In this document: positions 1-10,779 of the stretch, one piece after another
How positions within the stretch are numbered: the first letter of the stretch is position 1
Layout: each line of letters begins with the position of its first letter
Source of the DNA: Dillenia suffruticosa
Taxonomy: Eukaryota > Streptophyta > Magnoliopsida > Dilleniales > Dilleniaceae
Direction: 5' to 3'
Length of the DNA stretch: 64,000 nt
Assembly: GCA_033439265.1 (NCBI GenBank)
Contig: JAVTVX010000010.1
Location: 18,011,490-18,075,489, forward strand
Notes under the pieces: generated by a model
Told to the model about the DNA's origin: nothing
Database searches by the model: none
Seen by the model: only the letters and a program-made list of their open reading frames with translations
Translations under genes and position numbers: made by a program

Positions 1-75
1 TGGGTCCTTAACAGAGGAAAATAAAGAACATGTCCAAATTAGGTAGTAAGGGGAAATTAGGGTTCATGATGTTAC

Positions 76-557
76 CATAAGCATCTTGGAGACATTGCTT
101 GCACCAAATACTTTGTGGACGGCCACGAACTTTTGAGGCTCATGAGGGGAGAAATAAGGAGAGAAAGGACATTCTTCGGCGCATCTTCTCCTTAAAAGCT
201 TGCAGGCAGCGCATGGTGTGACGGTGTTCAAGGTCGGGGAAACACCAGGTGGGCCGGGACCTGGACCCGGATCCAACATGTGTCTCTTAATTCCCACTCC
301 CATTTGTTGAGGGAGAGTCGTCGTTGCATCTGTGTCTCTCTTGATCTTCTTCCCTATCTCCTCTAGCCTCTTCCTTTGTTTACGCACAGACACAGCAAAC
401 TAAGAAAAATATATATACAACATAATACAAAATTGAACACAAAGCGAAAATATCATTAATTAGACCACTCAATCACTTGTAGCCTAGACGTTTTGTAAAG
501 GAGAGAGAAAGTTCATATATGTTGATTTTGTTGGTCGATTTACCTTTCTTCGGACAT
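76..557 (-). CDS. LBD15: LOB-domain protein, LBD15-like, 5' part (partial gene)
   Basis: Plant-specific DNA-binding transcription factor of the LOB/AS2 family. Residues 59-73 of the inferred product carry the family zinc-finger-like motif CX2CX6CX3C (C59, C62, C69, C73), followed by the conserved block PFSPYFSPHEPQKF and GASNVSKMLM. The exon ends at 76 with donor G|GTAAC, the usual intron position in this family, so the rest of the LOB domain and the C-terminus lie beyond the left edge. No ATG fits the open frame inside the main exon. I infer a 14-nt first exon at 544-557 (ATG TCC GAA GAA AG|GTAAAT) spliced to an acceptor just before 373. This gives a start MSEERKRLEEIGKKIKR, close to known LBD15 N-termini. 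Family assignment is firm; the micro-exon is inference. The proline/glycine run PGPGPGPPG near residue 40-48 is unremarkable. Confidence 0.85.
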
Positions 558-927
558 TCAAGCATGCTATTTTGGCGATGGAAGTTCACACCCACACGGA
601 GAGAGCAGGGGGAGGGGAGGGAAAGAAAAATGAGAAGGGGGAAAAGGAGTGCTTAAAAGGCAAGAAATTTGGGAAAATCTCTTGTTCTTCAAAATAGAAT
701 AGGACGGTCAATGTTGTTTAACTTAACAGAAACAGACAAAAGACGTAGGAGAGCAGAAAATGGTTGAAAAAAATGAATTTGGATATCGTTTCTAAGGTAC
801 TGTTTCTAGAAAAGAAAAAACTATATTAATGAGTAATCACAATTTGGCAACATTCAAATAATGTTATTAAAGGAAGTCGGCTATATATTTGATGTCATTT
901 TTTTAAACACCCTTTTCAAGTATTAGC

Positions 928-962
<35 letters not shown>

Positions 963-2899
963 GGAGGGGGATGATGACTGGACTTGAGAATCACAATGAT
1001 GCAATTGTTTTGAGTCGGGACAGGGGAAAAAAAGAATGCCAGCTATGTCAATGCTCGGCGTTGCTTGCAAGCGTGGATCCTTTCAACAGTTTGACTTTTG
1101 AAAGCAACAAGAACAACCGAGTGTTGGCTGCTGCTGCTTCTCGCCTTCTATTCCCTTCTCTTCCTCTCACACTTCTCACTTACAGCCAACTCCTTACGTG
1201 GCCTAGTGGTTGTTTTTATTTAAGCTTTAGGTGGCTTTGCATTTCTTATGCAAGTTTTCTTCACGAAGAAAAACAAAAATATGGTTTCGCCTTTTGCCTT
1301 AATTATGCCGCACCCAAATGATTATCCAAATGGTGTTCAAATATAACACGAGGGAACAAAATTCATCGTGGTCCCGTCACCTAATTTGAATTTCACGCAT
1401 CCAATTGAGTAATGAATTAGCTCAAGAAAATCAAATCAGTTAATTTTTTTTATATATAAATAGGATAGACTCGAATTAATTCCAAACTTTTAAAAAATAA
1501 GAAAATAGTATCAATTATAGTATAATTCATTGGCTATCGAATTCGTTGACGTGAAACAAGTCAACGTGATACTGAAACAGAAACAGAAAAAATATGTTTG
1601 ACTAATTCTAATAAAAAGACTAAATTCAAAAGATTGAATTATTAAGAATATGAAACATAATAAGGATAATACATTTTATCTCACCAATAGGATGAACAAT
1701 CTTTTTTATTATTATTTTTATTTACATGTACTTTTTCTAATTTCCGGCCAATATTTTTTTCTAAAATTTTTGTCATGTATACGTATATATTTGGTAAATT
1801 CTATGTAAATTAAGTGTAATAAAATATTTGAATATTTTCCTTGATTGCGTAAGATTAAGACCAGAAGGAAAGAGCCATCATCAATGTCCAGAGTGACTGA
1901 GAATGAAACTAAGAAGTTCACAAAGACAAGACAGGAAAGTTAATATCAAAGGTAGGTGAGGGAAAACGAGGGAAACCTAAAAAAGAGCATCTTTGGAAGG
2001 ATTTATTTTAGGTGAAAAAAAAAAAAAATAATAATAATAAATAAAGTTGCTTAAAATATAAGCGAAATGAAGCAATCAGATCTTGTTTGACCCGTTTTTT
2101 AAGGCTTAGAAGTCGCACACTTGTTTTCTCCATCCATCTTCGCAAGACCCAAAGCCTGTCCAACACCTACATTGAATGTAATTAATAATTTATGCAAAAA
2201 TTTAAATACGATGGCGTCAACCAAGGGCCTTTACATCCTTATGAAAATATACTTCCTGATTTGAGTTTGAGATCGATTCGAAACTTTATCCTCTACTCAA
2301 AGAGAAGAGAGGGGGGAAAAAAAAAACACTTTTGCATATAAAATTCACACAGACCTCAACCAAGTCTTCTTATTCATCTTAATTAAATATTTACTCCCAG
2401 CAAACTCAAGTATTCAAATTTCCAAGTGTTTTCCGCCAACGAACATTCATGTCCAACATCTAATGGTCAAAGGGAGAGCAAAGGCATTTCACAAGCACCT
2501 TTGGGGCTCCTTCTCTCCCTGTTTTGCTAAACCCATACATAGTATTATAATCATAAACTAATCATATTGCATCACAAAATATTCGGAATTACATTATACC
2601 GACACTCATAAATTACTAATTAGGGTGCTTTAATTACGTTAGACTTCAACGTAAAGGTTTTAGCTAACATATGATACTTTAATGTAATATTAATTATATC
2701 ATGTCTCACGTGCTGTGTTTGTAATCTTACTTGGTATATCAAGAATTTCCGTAGGCGAAGTAATACAAAACGAGCTTCATCTTTTGCTACCCGTCAAATT
2801 CTATCATTGAAGTGATGCACATGCCTCATGGTGCCTAATGAAATGACATCGAGTAAGCGGCTGGAGTTCAACATGGAAAAAGATGACGATTGTGTTGCA
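558..2899. other. Intergenic / upstream region of the LBD15-like gene
   Basis: No convincing gene. It contains a GA microsatellite at about 928-966 and A/T-rich sequence. The 116-codon open frame at 971-1321 starts inside the flank of the GA repeat and resembles no family I know. The first few hundred bases are presumably the promoter and 5' UTR of the minus-strand LBD15-like gene, but no specific promoter element is claimed. Confidence 0.5.
928..966. repeat. GA microsatellite
   Basis: Near-continuous (GA)n run ending in GGGGAGGGGG. It lies upstream of the LBD15-like gene. Confidence 0.9.
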
Positions 2900-2909
2900 T
2901 AATTTTGTC
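2900..2909 (+). repeat. Left target-site duplication of foldback element
   Basis: TAATTTTGTC, identical to 4972-4981 in the same orientation. Ten bases is within the 9-11 bp range known for Mutator-like elements. Confidence 0.75.
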
Positions 2910-3898
2910 GAGCAATGTAAATGACCCATTTTTTAAAAAAATTTTTTAAAAAAACCTGAGGGGGAAAATATTTCCCCAAATAACCCGTATTTGTCGCGTG
3001 TTGGACCCGCGACCGTATTTGTCGCGGGTTCAACCCGCGACAAAGCCACGTGTAGGCTGGGGAGGTTTCCGCGTCTTGGAAACGCGGAAACCTATTCCGC
3101 GTCTTGGAAACGCGGAATAGGCATTCCGCGTCTTCGAAACGCGGAAACCCTATTCCGCGTCTTCCAAACGCGGAAACCCTACCTCAAACCCTATTCCGCG
3201 TTTTGCAAACGCGGAAACCCCACGAACACACGCCATTACCCCAACCTCATTCCCTCCCAAAAACGCACGCCATTCCCTCCAAAAAACGCATACCATTCCC
3301 CCCTCCAAATTGTTTTAATCTCCCAATTGTATTACCCTCTAATTATTTTAATTCGATTTTTGTAATTATATTTAATTTTGATTTTTGTAATTATATCTAA
3401 TTTAGACGATCCAAAATTATGTATTATAATAATTAAAATAAATCAGGTTAGTTTGTCTTTATAATTTTATGAAAAATTATAAAATTAAAAAATAATTCTA
3501 AAAATTTTTAAAAATTAGAAAATAGTGACAAAAAATTCTCATAATTGAAAAAAATTGTAACATTACAAAATATTAGTATTAGTATCTAAAAATTATATGT
3601 TATGATTCATTATATTTTAATATATTATTTTTCATTTTTGATTAATTTAATATAAAAATAATATCATATTGCATAAATAATCAAAATCAATAGAGTTTTA
3701 AAATAGAGAATGAAAAAAAAAAACTATGATATATGTGTATTATCTAAACAGTTAAAGTAAAATAACAATTTGAAAAAAAAAAACTAATTTCTTATAAAAC
3801 AAAAAGGAGAAACGAAACAAATAAAATCCGAGAAATGAACATATATAAATGAATCGAATTATTATTAATATAATATAGGATACAAAATACATAATATA
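2910..3898 (+). repeat. Foldback element, left inverted arm
   Basis: Reads as the reverse complement of 4009-4971 with few mismatches and small indels. For example, the block from GAATCGAATTATTATTAATA to the arm's inner end is mirrored exactly after 4009. Confidence 0.8.
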
Positions 3899-4008
3899 CA
3901 AAATACATAATAGATATGGGTTTATCGTTCCAAGACGACACTACATATATCAGGATAGATTTAGATGTTAGACGTTATGATACAAGAAGGCGACGACAAC
4001 GTTAGTTA

Positions 4009-4971
4009 TATATTATGTATTTTGTATCCTATATTATATTAATAATAATTCGATTCATTTATATATGTTCATTTCTCGGATTTTATTTGTTTCGTTTCTC
4101 CTTTTTGTTTTATAAGAAATTAGTTTTTTTTTTTCAAATTGTTATTTTACTTTAACTGTTTAGATAATACACATATATCATAGTTTTTTTTTTCATTCTC
4201 TATTTTAAAACTCTATTGATTTTGATTATTTATGCAATATGATATTATTTTTATATTAAATTAATCAAAAATGAAAAATAATATATTAAAATATAATGAA
4301 TCTTAACATATAATTTTTAGATACTAATACTAATATTTTGTAATGTTACAATTTTTTTCAATTATGAGAATTTTTTGTCACTATTTTTTAATTTTTAAAA
4401 ATTTTTAGAATTATTTTTTAATTTTATAATTTTTCATAAAATTATAAAGACAAACTAACCTGATTTATTTTAATTATTATAATACATAATTTTGGATCGT
4501 CTAAATTAGATATAATTACAAAAATCGAAATTAAATATAATTACAAAAATCGAATTAAAATAATTAGGGGGTAATACAATTGGGAGATTAAAACAATTTG
4601 GAGGGGGGAATGGCGTGCGTTTTTTGGAGGGAATAGCGTGCGTTTTTGGGAGGGAATGGGGTTGGGGTAATGGCGTGTGTATGTGGGGTTTCCGCGTTTA
4701 CAAAACGCGGAATAAGGTTTGCGGTAGGGTTTCCGCGTTTGGAAGACGCGGAATAGGGTTTCCGCGTTTCCAAGACGTGGAATAGGTTTCCGCGTTTCCA
4801 AGACGCGGAAACCTCCCCAGCCTACACGTGGCTTTGTCGCGGGTTGAACCCGCGACAAATACGGTCGCGGGTCCAACCCGCGACAAATACGGGTTATTTG
4901 GGGAAATATTTTCCCCCTCAGGTTTTTTTAAAAAATTTTTTTAAAAAATGGGTCATTTTCGTACATTGCTC
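4009..4971 (-). repeat. Foldback element, right inverted arm
   Basis: Mirror of the left arm. It is slightly shorter (about 963 versus 989 bases), mostly because of one missing CG-rich unit near 4685-4800 and small indels near the outer end. Confidence 0.8.
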
Positions 4972-4981
4972 TAATTTTGTC
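4972..4981 (+). repeat. Right target-site duplication of foldback element
   Basis: TAATTTTGTC directly after TACATTGCTC; it matches the left copy base for base. Confidence 0.75.
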
Positions 4982-6634
4982 CGACAGGGATGGGTTGTGC
5001 ATCCCTCACAAGGATGTGTTGCATAATCTTACAAGGGGTTTTTGGGTCGGATAGAGGGGCCTATTCTAATGCCTTTTTATGCAAATCCACAGATTGTAAA
5101 TCGAGGAGGAGTGCGGTCTAATTGTGTCCAATCGTTCTAAACAATGCTCAAAAATTGATATTTATTGCCACGGACATGCGAGTGAGAACTTGTAAGGCCT
5201 TATGCGTTCCCAGACATACCGTGCGTCATAATTTTTATGACTTGTAATCATCATCTTAATTAACTGATATGCCTGTTTTAGGAGACAGTAATTTGGGGAG
5301 AGAGAAAAAGATACAAGAAAACTAGGAACAAGCACGTGATAGTTTAAGACAGATCGATAATAGACGACTTGAAGGGAGGAGAAAAGTGAAGGCAATCTGG
5401 ATAGTGGATAAGAGTCAACCAGGGTGAAGTGTCTATTAAAAGACTGGTGAACAAAGTGGGGGGAATATGACGTTGCCTCATTTTAAAGAATTAAGGTGTT
5501 TTGAGGAGTGAGAGACTAATAACCCCACAATTTTGGATTAACAAATTGGGCGACTCGACTGCCAAGATGATTTAATGGATACATGTCCATCACAGACACC
5601 TAGACAGATAGGAAACAACACGTTGTCCGTCCAGTTTAATGTCCGTCCAGTTTAATGCGCACACAAAGAGACAAAGATAATGGAAGATCCATGGTTCTAC
5701 CGAGCATATGTACTTCCAAGTGATTTTACCTTCTAGGAGCTGACTAACCCAAAAGGAACATGGAGAAGAAATGTTGATGATGATGAATGCAAGAACGAAA
5801 TGAAGTGGTAGATATCTCAGCTGAATCAACGAACTTGCTCCCCCTTCATTTTGGGTGTTTTGGGAGTTCAAGCCCTACACATAAAGTTCAATGATGGGTA
5901 TGCAAGAAATCAGGTTTTAAAGGGGTTAAAAAAGAACAACACCATATTACACTATGAGTTAATAATCCTGAGCATGTAAGTAGGTTAAGAAACTCCCATG
6001 CAATTGCTGAGCAGTTTATGACCTACAATAGCCTTTTTGCTAATACAATCCATTTGCAAAATTCTGAACAAAAATACCTCATAAACTTGCTATGATTAAA
6101 TAAACCCCCCCCCCCCCAAGAAAAAGAAATTAAATAAGAACTAATGATATCACAACTCCATAAGAATAAACTGTGAACACACAGGAATGGGTGGGAGGGG
6201 CAGGGCGTGCCATTCAGTGTCATTAATGAGACTAAATTATTGGTCCTGAGTAGAAAGTGGCTGACAAGAACTAGTTAATCAGCATCATTTCCCTCCCAGG
6301 CCAAACAGTCACAATTGTCAATTATCAGCAAGTTGAATATGAATAAAAGACGCCTGAAGCAAAAGAAACCATGGTTTGACTTTTATAGAAAGAACATTCC
6401 AAGCATGTTAAGTTAAACCAATGCAAGAAGAGTATTTCATCACATATTTGCTTCAAAGAAAAATTAGTTTTGCTACTTCTCATGATTCATGACAGAACTA
6501 GGAATCACCTTGTGATGAACCATATAACAAGAATATAGATCCATGCTCGAGTCAAAAATCGTATATCAGTCACTCAATTGGCAAGTCATTGAACCAACGG
6601 CATTCTCTATCCTTGATACAGTGCTTACAATCAA
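4982..6634. other. Intergenic region downstream of the PPR gene
   Basis: No gene recognised. Includes the probable 3' UTR of the minus-strand PPR gene near its right end, a 16-bp direct duplication (GTCCGTCCAGTTTAAT) near 5624-5655, and a C-run at about 6106-6118. Confidence 0.5.
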
Positions 6635-8701
6635 TTACCAATAATCGTTACAGGAACAGTACCCACTCCTAAAATGATGGAACCTGTTCCGGTCTCTTAC
6701 AATTATCTCTCTCTTGAAAATATCAGACATCAGCTTCAAAGCAGCGTGACAGTTGGTGCACGTTCGGAGATTCTTCACAACCCTGACTGTCCGTCCTGGT
6801 GGTGTGTTCATAATTCCAAAAGCTACTGCAATTCTCTCAGTGTGATATCTAGCAGCAATCTCTTTCTCCTCACTTTCTATGTCATGCAGGATCAAGGATA
6901 TGTCCGACTCATGCCCACGCCTTTTGAATTCCTTCTCTATTTCATCCAAAAATGCCACCAGTCGTGGATATTGAGGATGAGAAGTGTCCTTCACCACAAA
7001 TTCGTGTACCACAAAGTCAACTTCAATTGAACTGCATCCAGGTGTTTTAAGCACTCCCCTTTCTGTCATCAGTTTCCTGCACTTCTGGACATCTGTCCAG
7101 CGACTCATTGATGCATACAGATTGGACAAGAAAACATAATTTCCACCATCCGCTGGGTCCAATTCCAGCAGATGCCGAGTCACTTGCTCACTGAGATTAG
7201 GATCCTTATGAATCTGACATGCACGGAGCAAGCTTCCCCATACCACAGAATTAGGCTTCATGGGCATGGACCTTACGAGCTCTAGGGCTTCCTTCAAAAG
7301 GCCTGCCCTTCCCAGAAGGTCAGTCATGCATCCAAAATGTTCAATTCCAGGTTCCACCCCATAATTGCTAACCATTTGAGAAAAGTATTTTCTACCAGCA
7401 GGTACCAATCCCGAATGACTACAGCCAGACAGGATTCCAACAAAGGTTACCCCATCTGGATTTATTCCCTCCTGCTCCATTAAAGAAAAAACATCTAACG
7501 CTTCTTTACCGCAACCATTCATGCCCAAACCTACAATCATGGAATTCCAGCAAAAGATGTTCTTCTCAGGGAGGCCACGAAAAACATCAAGCGCTATATC
7601 AATACTGCCACACTTGCAGTACATATCAATCAAAGCATTACCAACAACAACATCCATTTTCAAGCTTTTCCTTTTAATGTAAGCGTGCACCCATTGACCC
7701 ATTTCTAGGGCACCAAGATGGGCGCATGCAGATAGTAAGCCAATCATGGTTACCTCCGTTGGTTTCACACCCTCAGCTTGCATTTCTTGGAACGTGAAAA
7801 TTGCCCTTCCAAAATGTTTGTGCTGAACATACCCCGTAATCATGGTGTTCCAAGTGACAGAATTTTTGGCCGACCCCATCTGATAAAACAATTCGTGAGC
7901 ACTTTTCAACTGGTCAGACTTGCAGTACCCATCAATCATGGAATTCCACGAGACAACATCCTTGATGGGATTTTGGTCAAAGATCAATCGAGCAGATTTA
8001 ACATCCCCCAACTTGCAATAGCAACTAATCATAGAATTCCAGGTGGCCGAGTTCCTGTGCAGCATACTATCAAACAAACGACGTGCCTCTTCAACAAGGC
8101 GCTGCTTACTCAATGCGGAAATCATGGCATTATTTGCCACAACATCTCTTTCGGGCATTTCAGCAAACAACCTTTTGGCGGACATCAAATCACCGAGTTT
8201 GGCGTAAAAGTCGAGCAACCCAGTTTGCAGGATCACGTCAAATTCGAAACCCATCTTCATAACCTGGCAATGGAATGCTTTCCCTAATGGTATAGCGAAA
8301 GAAGCGGTGCAAGAGCGGAGGATTAACGACAAAGTGATCTTAAAGGGAAGGACATTGTGGTAACGCATGGAATGATAGATATCCAAAAATTCCTGTCCGA
8401 TGCCAGAATCTAGGGAAGCCCGAATCATGGAATTCCATACGGATTGATCGGAAGCGGGTAGATATTTAAGGAAAAGGGAGGCGTAGTGGGGAAGATGGGA
8501 GCGATAGCAGGAAGAAAGGAAGTGGGTGATATGAGAAACCGAACGGAGATGAAGATTGGTAAGGATTTGGGCATGAAGCTGCTGTAGGTGTCCGAAAGCT
8601 AAGAGTTGTTTGTGTGACTTGGGAGTGAGCTGAGCGGGCAGAGAAGAAAGATTTCTGCGCGTCGGAGGCATCAAAATAAGACGCGACGGGAACAAGGGCA
8701 A
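6635..8701 (-). CDS. PPR protein, PLS class with E and DYW domains
   Basis: Intronless 688-residue pentatricopeptide-repeat protein. Family members bind organelle transcripts and direct C-to-U RNA editing in mitochondria or chloroplasts. Tandem PPR motifs fill roughly residues 80-480, with typical cores such as VVSWNSMIDGYCK, NSVTWNTMITGYVQ and VVVGNALIDMYCKCGSIDIA. An E region with the PG-box PGCSSIEV follows. The DYW deaminase-like domain carries HTE near residue 620, the zinc ligands CTNCH near 648, and ends in CSCNDYW with the stop directly after. All deaminase signature residues are present, so the copy looks functional. The N-terminus is basic and Ser/Leu-rich, as expected for an organelle transit peptide. 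The second Met (residue 11) is an alternative start. The target transcript cannot be read from sequence here. Confidence 0.95.
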   Translation of the reverse strand: MPLFPSRLILMPPTRRNLSSLPAQLTPKSHKQLLAFGHLQQLHAQILTNLHLRSVSHITHFLSSCYRSHLPHYASLFLKYLPASDQSVWNSMIRASLDSGIGQEFLDIYHSMRYHNVLPFKITLSLILRSCTASFAIPLGKAFHCQVMKMGFEFDVILQTGLLDFYAKLGDLMSAKRLFAEMPERDVVANNAMISALSKQRLVEEARRLFDSMLHRNSATWNSMISCYCKLGDVKSARLIFDQNPIKDVVSWNSMIDGYCKSDQLKSAHELFYQMGSAKNSVTWNTMITGYVQHKHFGRAIFTFQEMQAEGVKPTEVTMIGLLSACAHLGALEMGQWVHAYIKRKSLKMDVVVGNALIDMYCKCGSIDIALDVFRGLPEKNIFCWNSMIVGLGMNGCGKEALDVFSLMEQEGINPDGVTFVGILSGCSHSGLVPAGRKYFSQMVSNYGVEPGIEHFGCMTDLLGRAGLLKEALELVRSMPMKPNSVVWGSLLRACQIHKDPNLSEQVTRHLLELDPADGGNYVFLSNLYASMSRWTDVQKCRKLMTERGVLKTPGCSSIEVDFVVHEFVVKDTSHPQYPRLVAFLDEIEKEFKRRGHESDISLILHDIESEEKEIAARYHTERIAVAFGIMNTPPGRTVRVVKNLRTCTNCHAALKLMSDIFKREIIVRDRNRFHHFRSGYCSCNDYW

Positions 8702-8862
8702 AGGTAATTCGTGTTCCCGCCAAGGCCTGAACTCGAAGAACGGGGTTGCGAATGATGAACAGGTAACAAAAACCGAAAGGTCACATTAAGCGGATCCATG
8801 CCATGGCCTTCATGAGGTTGAGGTCGGGTTGGGTTAGGCTGCTTGGCCCATATCAATAAAAC

Positions 8863-8947
8863 ACTTTTTTTTTTTTTTTGTGTTTATTGGGTATCGAACC
8901 CGCGGGGAGGAGAAGGTACCATTTAAGCCAAACCTCATCGACGCCCA
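8863..8947 (-). mobile_element. Short tRNA-derived SINE-like fragment
   Basis: On the minus strand a perfect pol III A-box match (TGGCTTAAATGG, 8919-8930) is followed 30 bases later by a perfect B-box match (GGTTCGATACC, 8890-8900) and then a poly-A run (the T-run at about 8863-8879 on the plus strand). No cloverleaf acceptor stem pairs up, so it is not a tRNA gene. No clear target duplication was found, so this is a candidate only. Confidence 0.4.
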
Positions 8948-10779
8948 TTTTTTTTTTTTTGATGTATTGTCTGATATATGTGTATATTGGTGGCTATTTT
9001 TTGACGTACTTGCTATAGTTCATTAATTTATTTTTATTTTACTTATAATATTTTTTATTAAAATTTAAAAAACTTAAAAAAAATTAATCAATTTTTCTAT
9101 AAAAATAATTAAAATTATTATACAAATATTTTATATTAAAATTATTTCTTAATATATTTAATATAAATATATAATTATATCTCGCATGATGTGAATCCAA
9201 GTTTGAGTCGACTTTATTTAGCTACTTGGGAAATTTTATTCAAACATTTTATTTCAACTTGTGATGTTTTAAACAAAAGAGATTTTATGACTAAAAAAAG
9301 AAAAGTATATGCTATTATTAATTGTATCTCATTTTTGTCTCATTTTCTTTCATATTTGTCGGTTCCCTTCATTGTCTATTTTGATAAGTTTTTATTCCCC
9401 AAGAAAAGAAAAAATTGATAAGTTAGAATGATTATAATACTCGGCTTAAGAGTAGAAACTTTTTTGTTCCCGTAAGATTTTAATTCTTTTGTAATCATCC
9501 GATAAGATAGAAAATTTCTAACAAATTCAGAACTTGCTTAATCAAATATAATTTTAATTCTCTTAAACTCTCAATAAGAAAGAAAATTTTTCTGAAATTT
9601 TAAATAATTATTAATCTCGAAGAATTCTAAATCTTGACCATAATCTTTGTCAACAACAAAAGAAAAATAGGGTTTTTAGTCATTTTAGAAGGTTATATAT
9701 ATAAAGGTAACCCATTGGGGGAACAACTACACACATGTCTACATATCTATCACAGGGGACACCAATATTCTCTTTGTCAACACATCTGACAAAGGAGGCA
9801 ATCTAATTATACGCCATCAGATGTACAATTTCATTACCAATTATACACCATTAGAGGTATAATTTCATGCTCCATTCTATACACTATCAGAGATATGACT
9901 TCATAATCAATTATTCACACATAATATGTTTATCATTTCTCTAGCATACATACATCACACATAGGACCATATTTATAGCTCTCTACATAATACACACGGA
10001 GGGGAATTCTATACACATAACACAAGAATGTATCTGAGACTTTTCGGTCTATTTATTATTATTCTATCTGACTAAATATTGGAGTTTCCTCACTGAGTCA
10101 ATCCAGGCGAGATTTTTGTATGTTCCTCCATTGATGATGACTCAGCCGATACACCAATACCAGTCAACTCTACATATGGCATACAGAGGTAACACAATGC
10201 TATAATTTGGACTCCCTAAGTCATTTCTCTTTCTTTTGCTACTCTTTCTGATTTAAGTATCTTGCAAGTTTTCTATCCAAGAAGACCCAGCGAACACCTC
10301 GACATCGGTATCTGTGGAGTCAATTTTTAGTTTCAACACATATGTTAATCATACATGATGATACATGGCCCAAAAGTCCATTATCATTAAATACGGGACC
10401 TCTGAGTTCAAGACTTAACAAGCGAAGCCCACCGAGTCGTGTCATCGAAATGGGATGTTTCTTCCCAACAGGTAAATGCGGCCCCCCTCTCGGTCTCATC
10501 GACCAGATCCTCCTCGATAGTCTATTGATTGGTCCCAATACCTCTTCCATGCTCGATGGTTGCTACTCGATCTACTAAACCAATATTCACTTTCCCTTCA
10601 AACACGGAAACAATCTCCCATAATTTGAAAGGAGTATTCTAGTTGTTACTAGTAAGAAAGGAATCTCCGTGACAATCTGAATTTTTCAAATCAATAGTGT
10701 TTGAAATCTTTGAAAATCTTTCGTCAATATTCCATGTAATCTCAGAATACTTCCATAAAGAAACTAGAATTTCAACATC
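8948..10779. other. A/T-rich intergenic sequence and probable decayed LTR
   Basis: No gene. From about 9720 the base composition changes and short degenerate ~42-bp repeats appear (9800-9920, built on ATTATACRCCATYAGA), which may belong to the 5' LTR of the gypsy fragment that follows. No LTR boundary could be fixed. Confidence 0.35.

Larger units (their letters stand above)
2910..4971. mobile_element. Non-autonomous Mutator-like foldback element, 2.06 kb
   Basis: Left arm about 2910-3898 and right arm about 4009-4971 are near-identical inverted copies around a ~110-bp unpaired centre (3899-4008). The ends read GAGCAATGTA and its complement TACATTGCTC, and a perfect 10-bp duplication flanks them. 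Each arm has three zones: an outer A/T tract with CCTGAGGGGGAAAATATTTCC; a CG-rich zone with short palindromes (CGCGGGTT/AACCCGCG, and tandem TTCCGCGTTT...AAACGCGGAA units, about 3000-3220 and 4685-4880); and a long A/T-rich inner zone. Open frames within it are translations of these repeats, not transposase. Long TIRs plus a 10-bp duplication fit a non-autonomous MULE. A foldback transposon of another superfamily is the alternative. Confidence 0.8.

Noticed and set aside
971..1321. 116-codon plus-strand open frame upstream of the LBD15-like gene
   Set aside because: Starts in the flank of a GA microsatellite, has no recognisable domain and no supporting splice or promoter context; probably chance.
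2219..2340. B-box-like GATTCGAAAC followed by an A-run, as in a SINE
   Set aside because: No A-box match at the right distance and no target duplication.
3104..3400. Arg/Pro-rich open frames such as METRNRHSASSKRGNP inside the foldback element
   Set aside because: They are translations of the CG-rich palindromic repeat units and occur in mirrored form in both arms.
7778..8287. 169-codon plus-strand frame
   Set aside because: Antisense shadow of the PPR gene.
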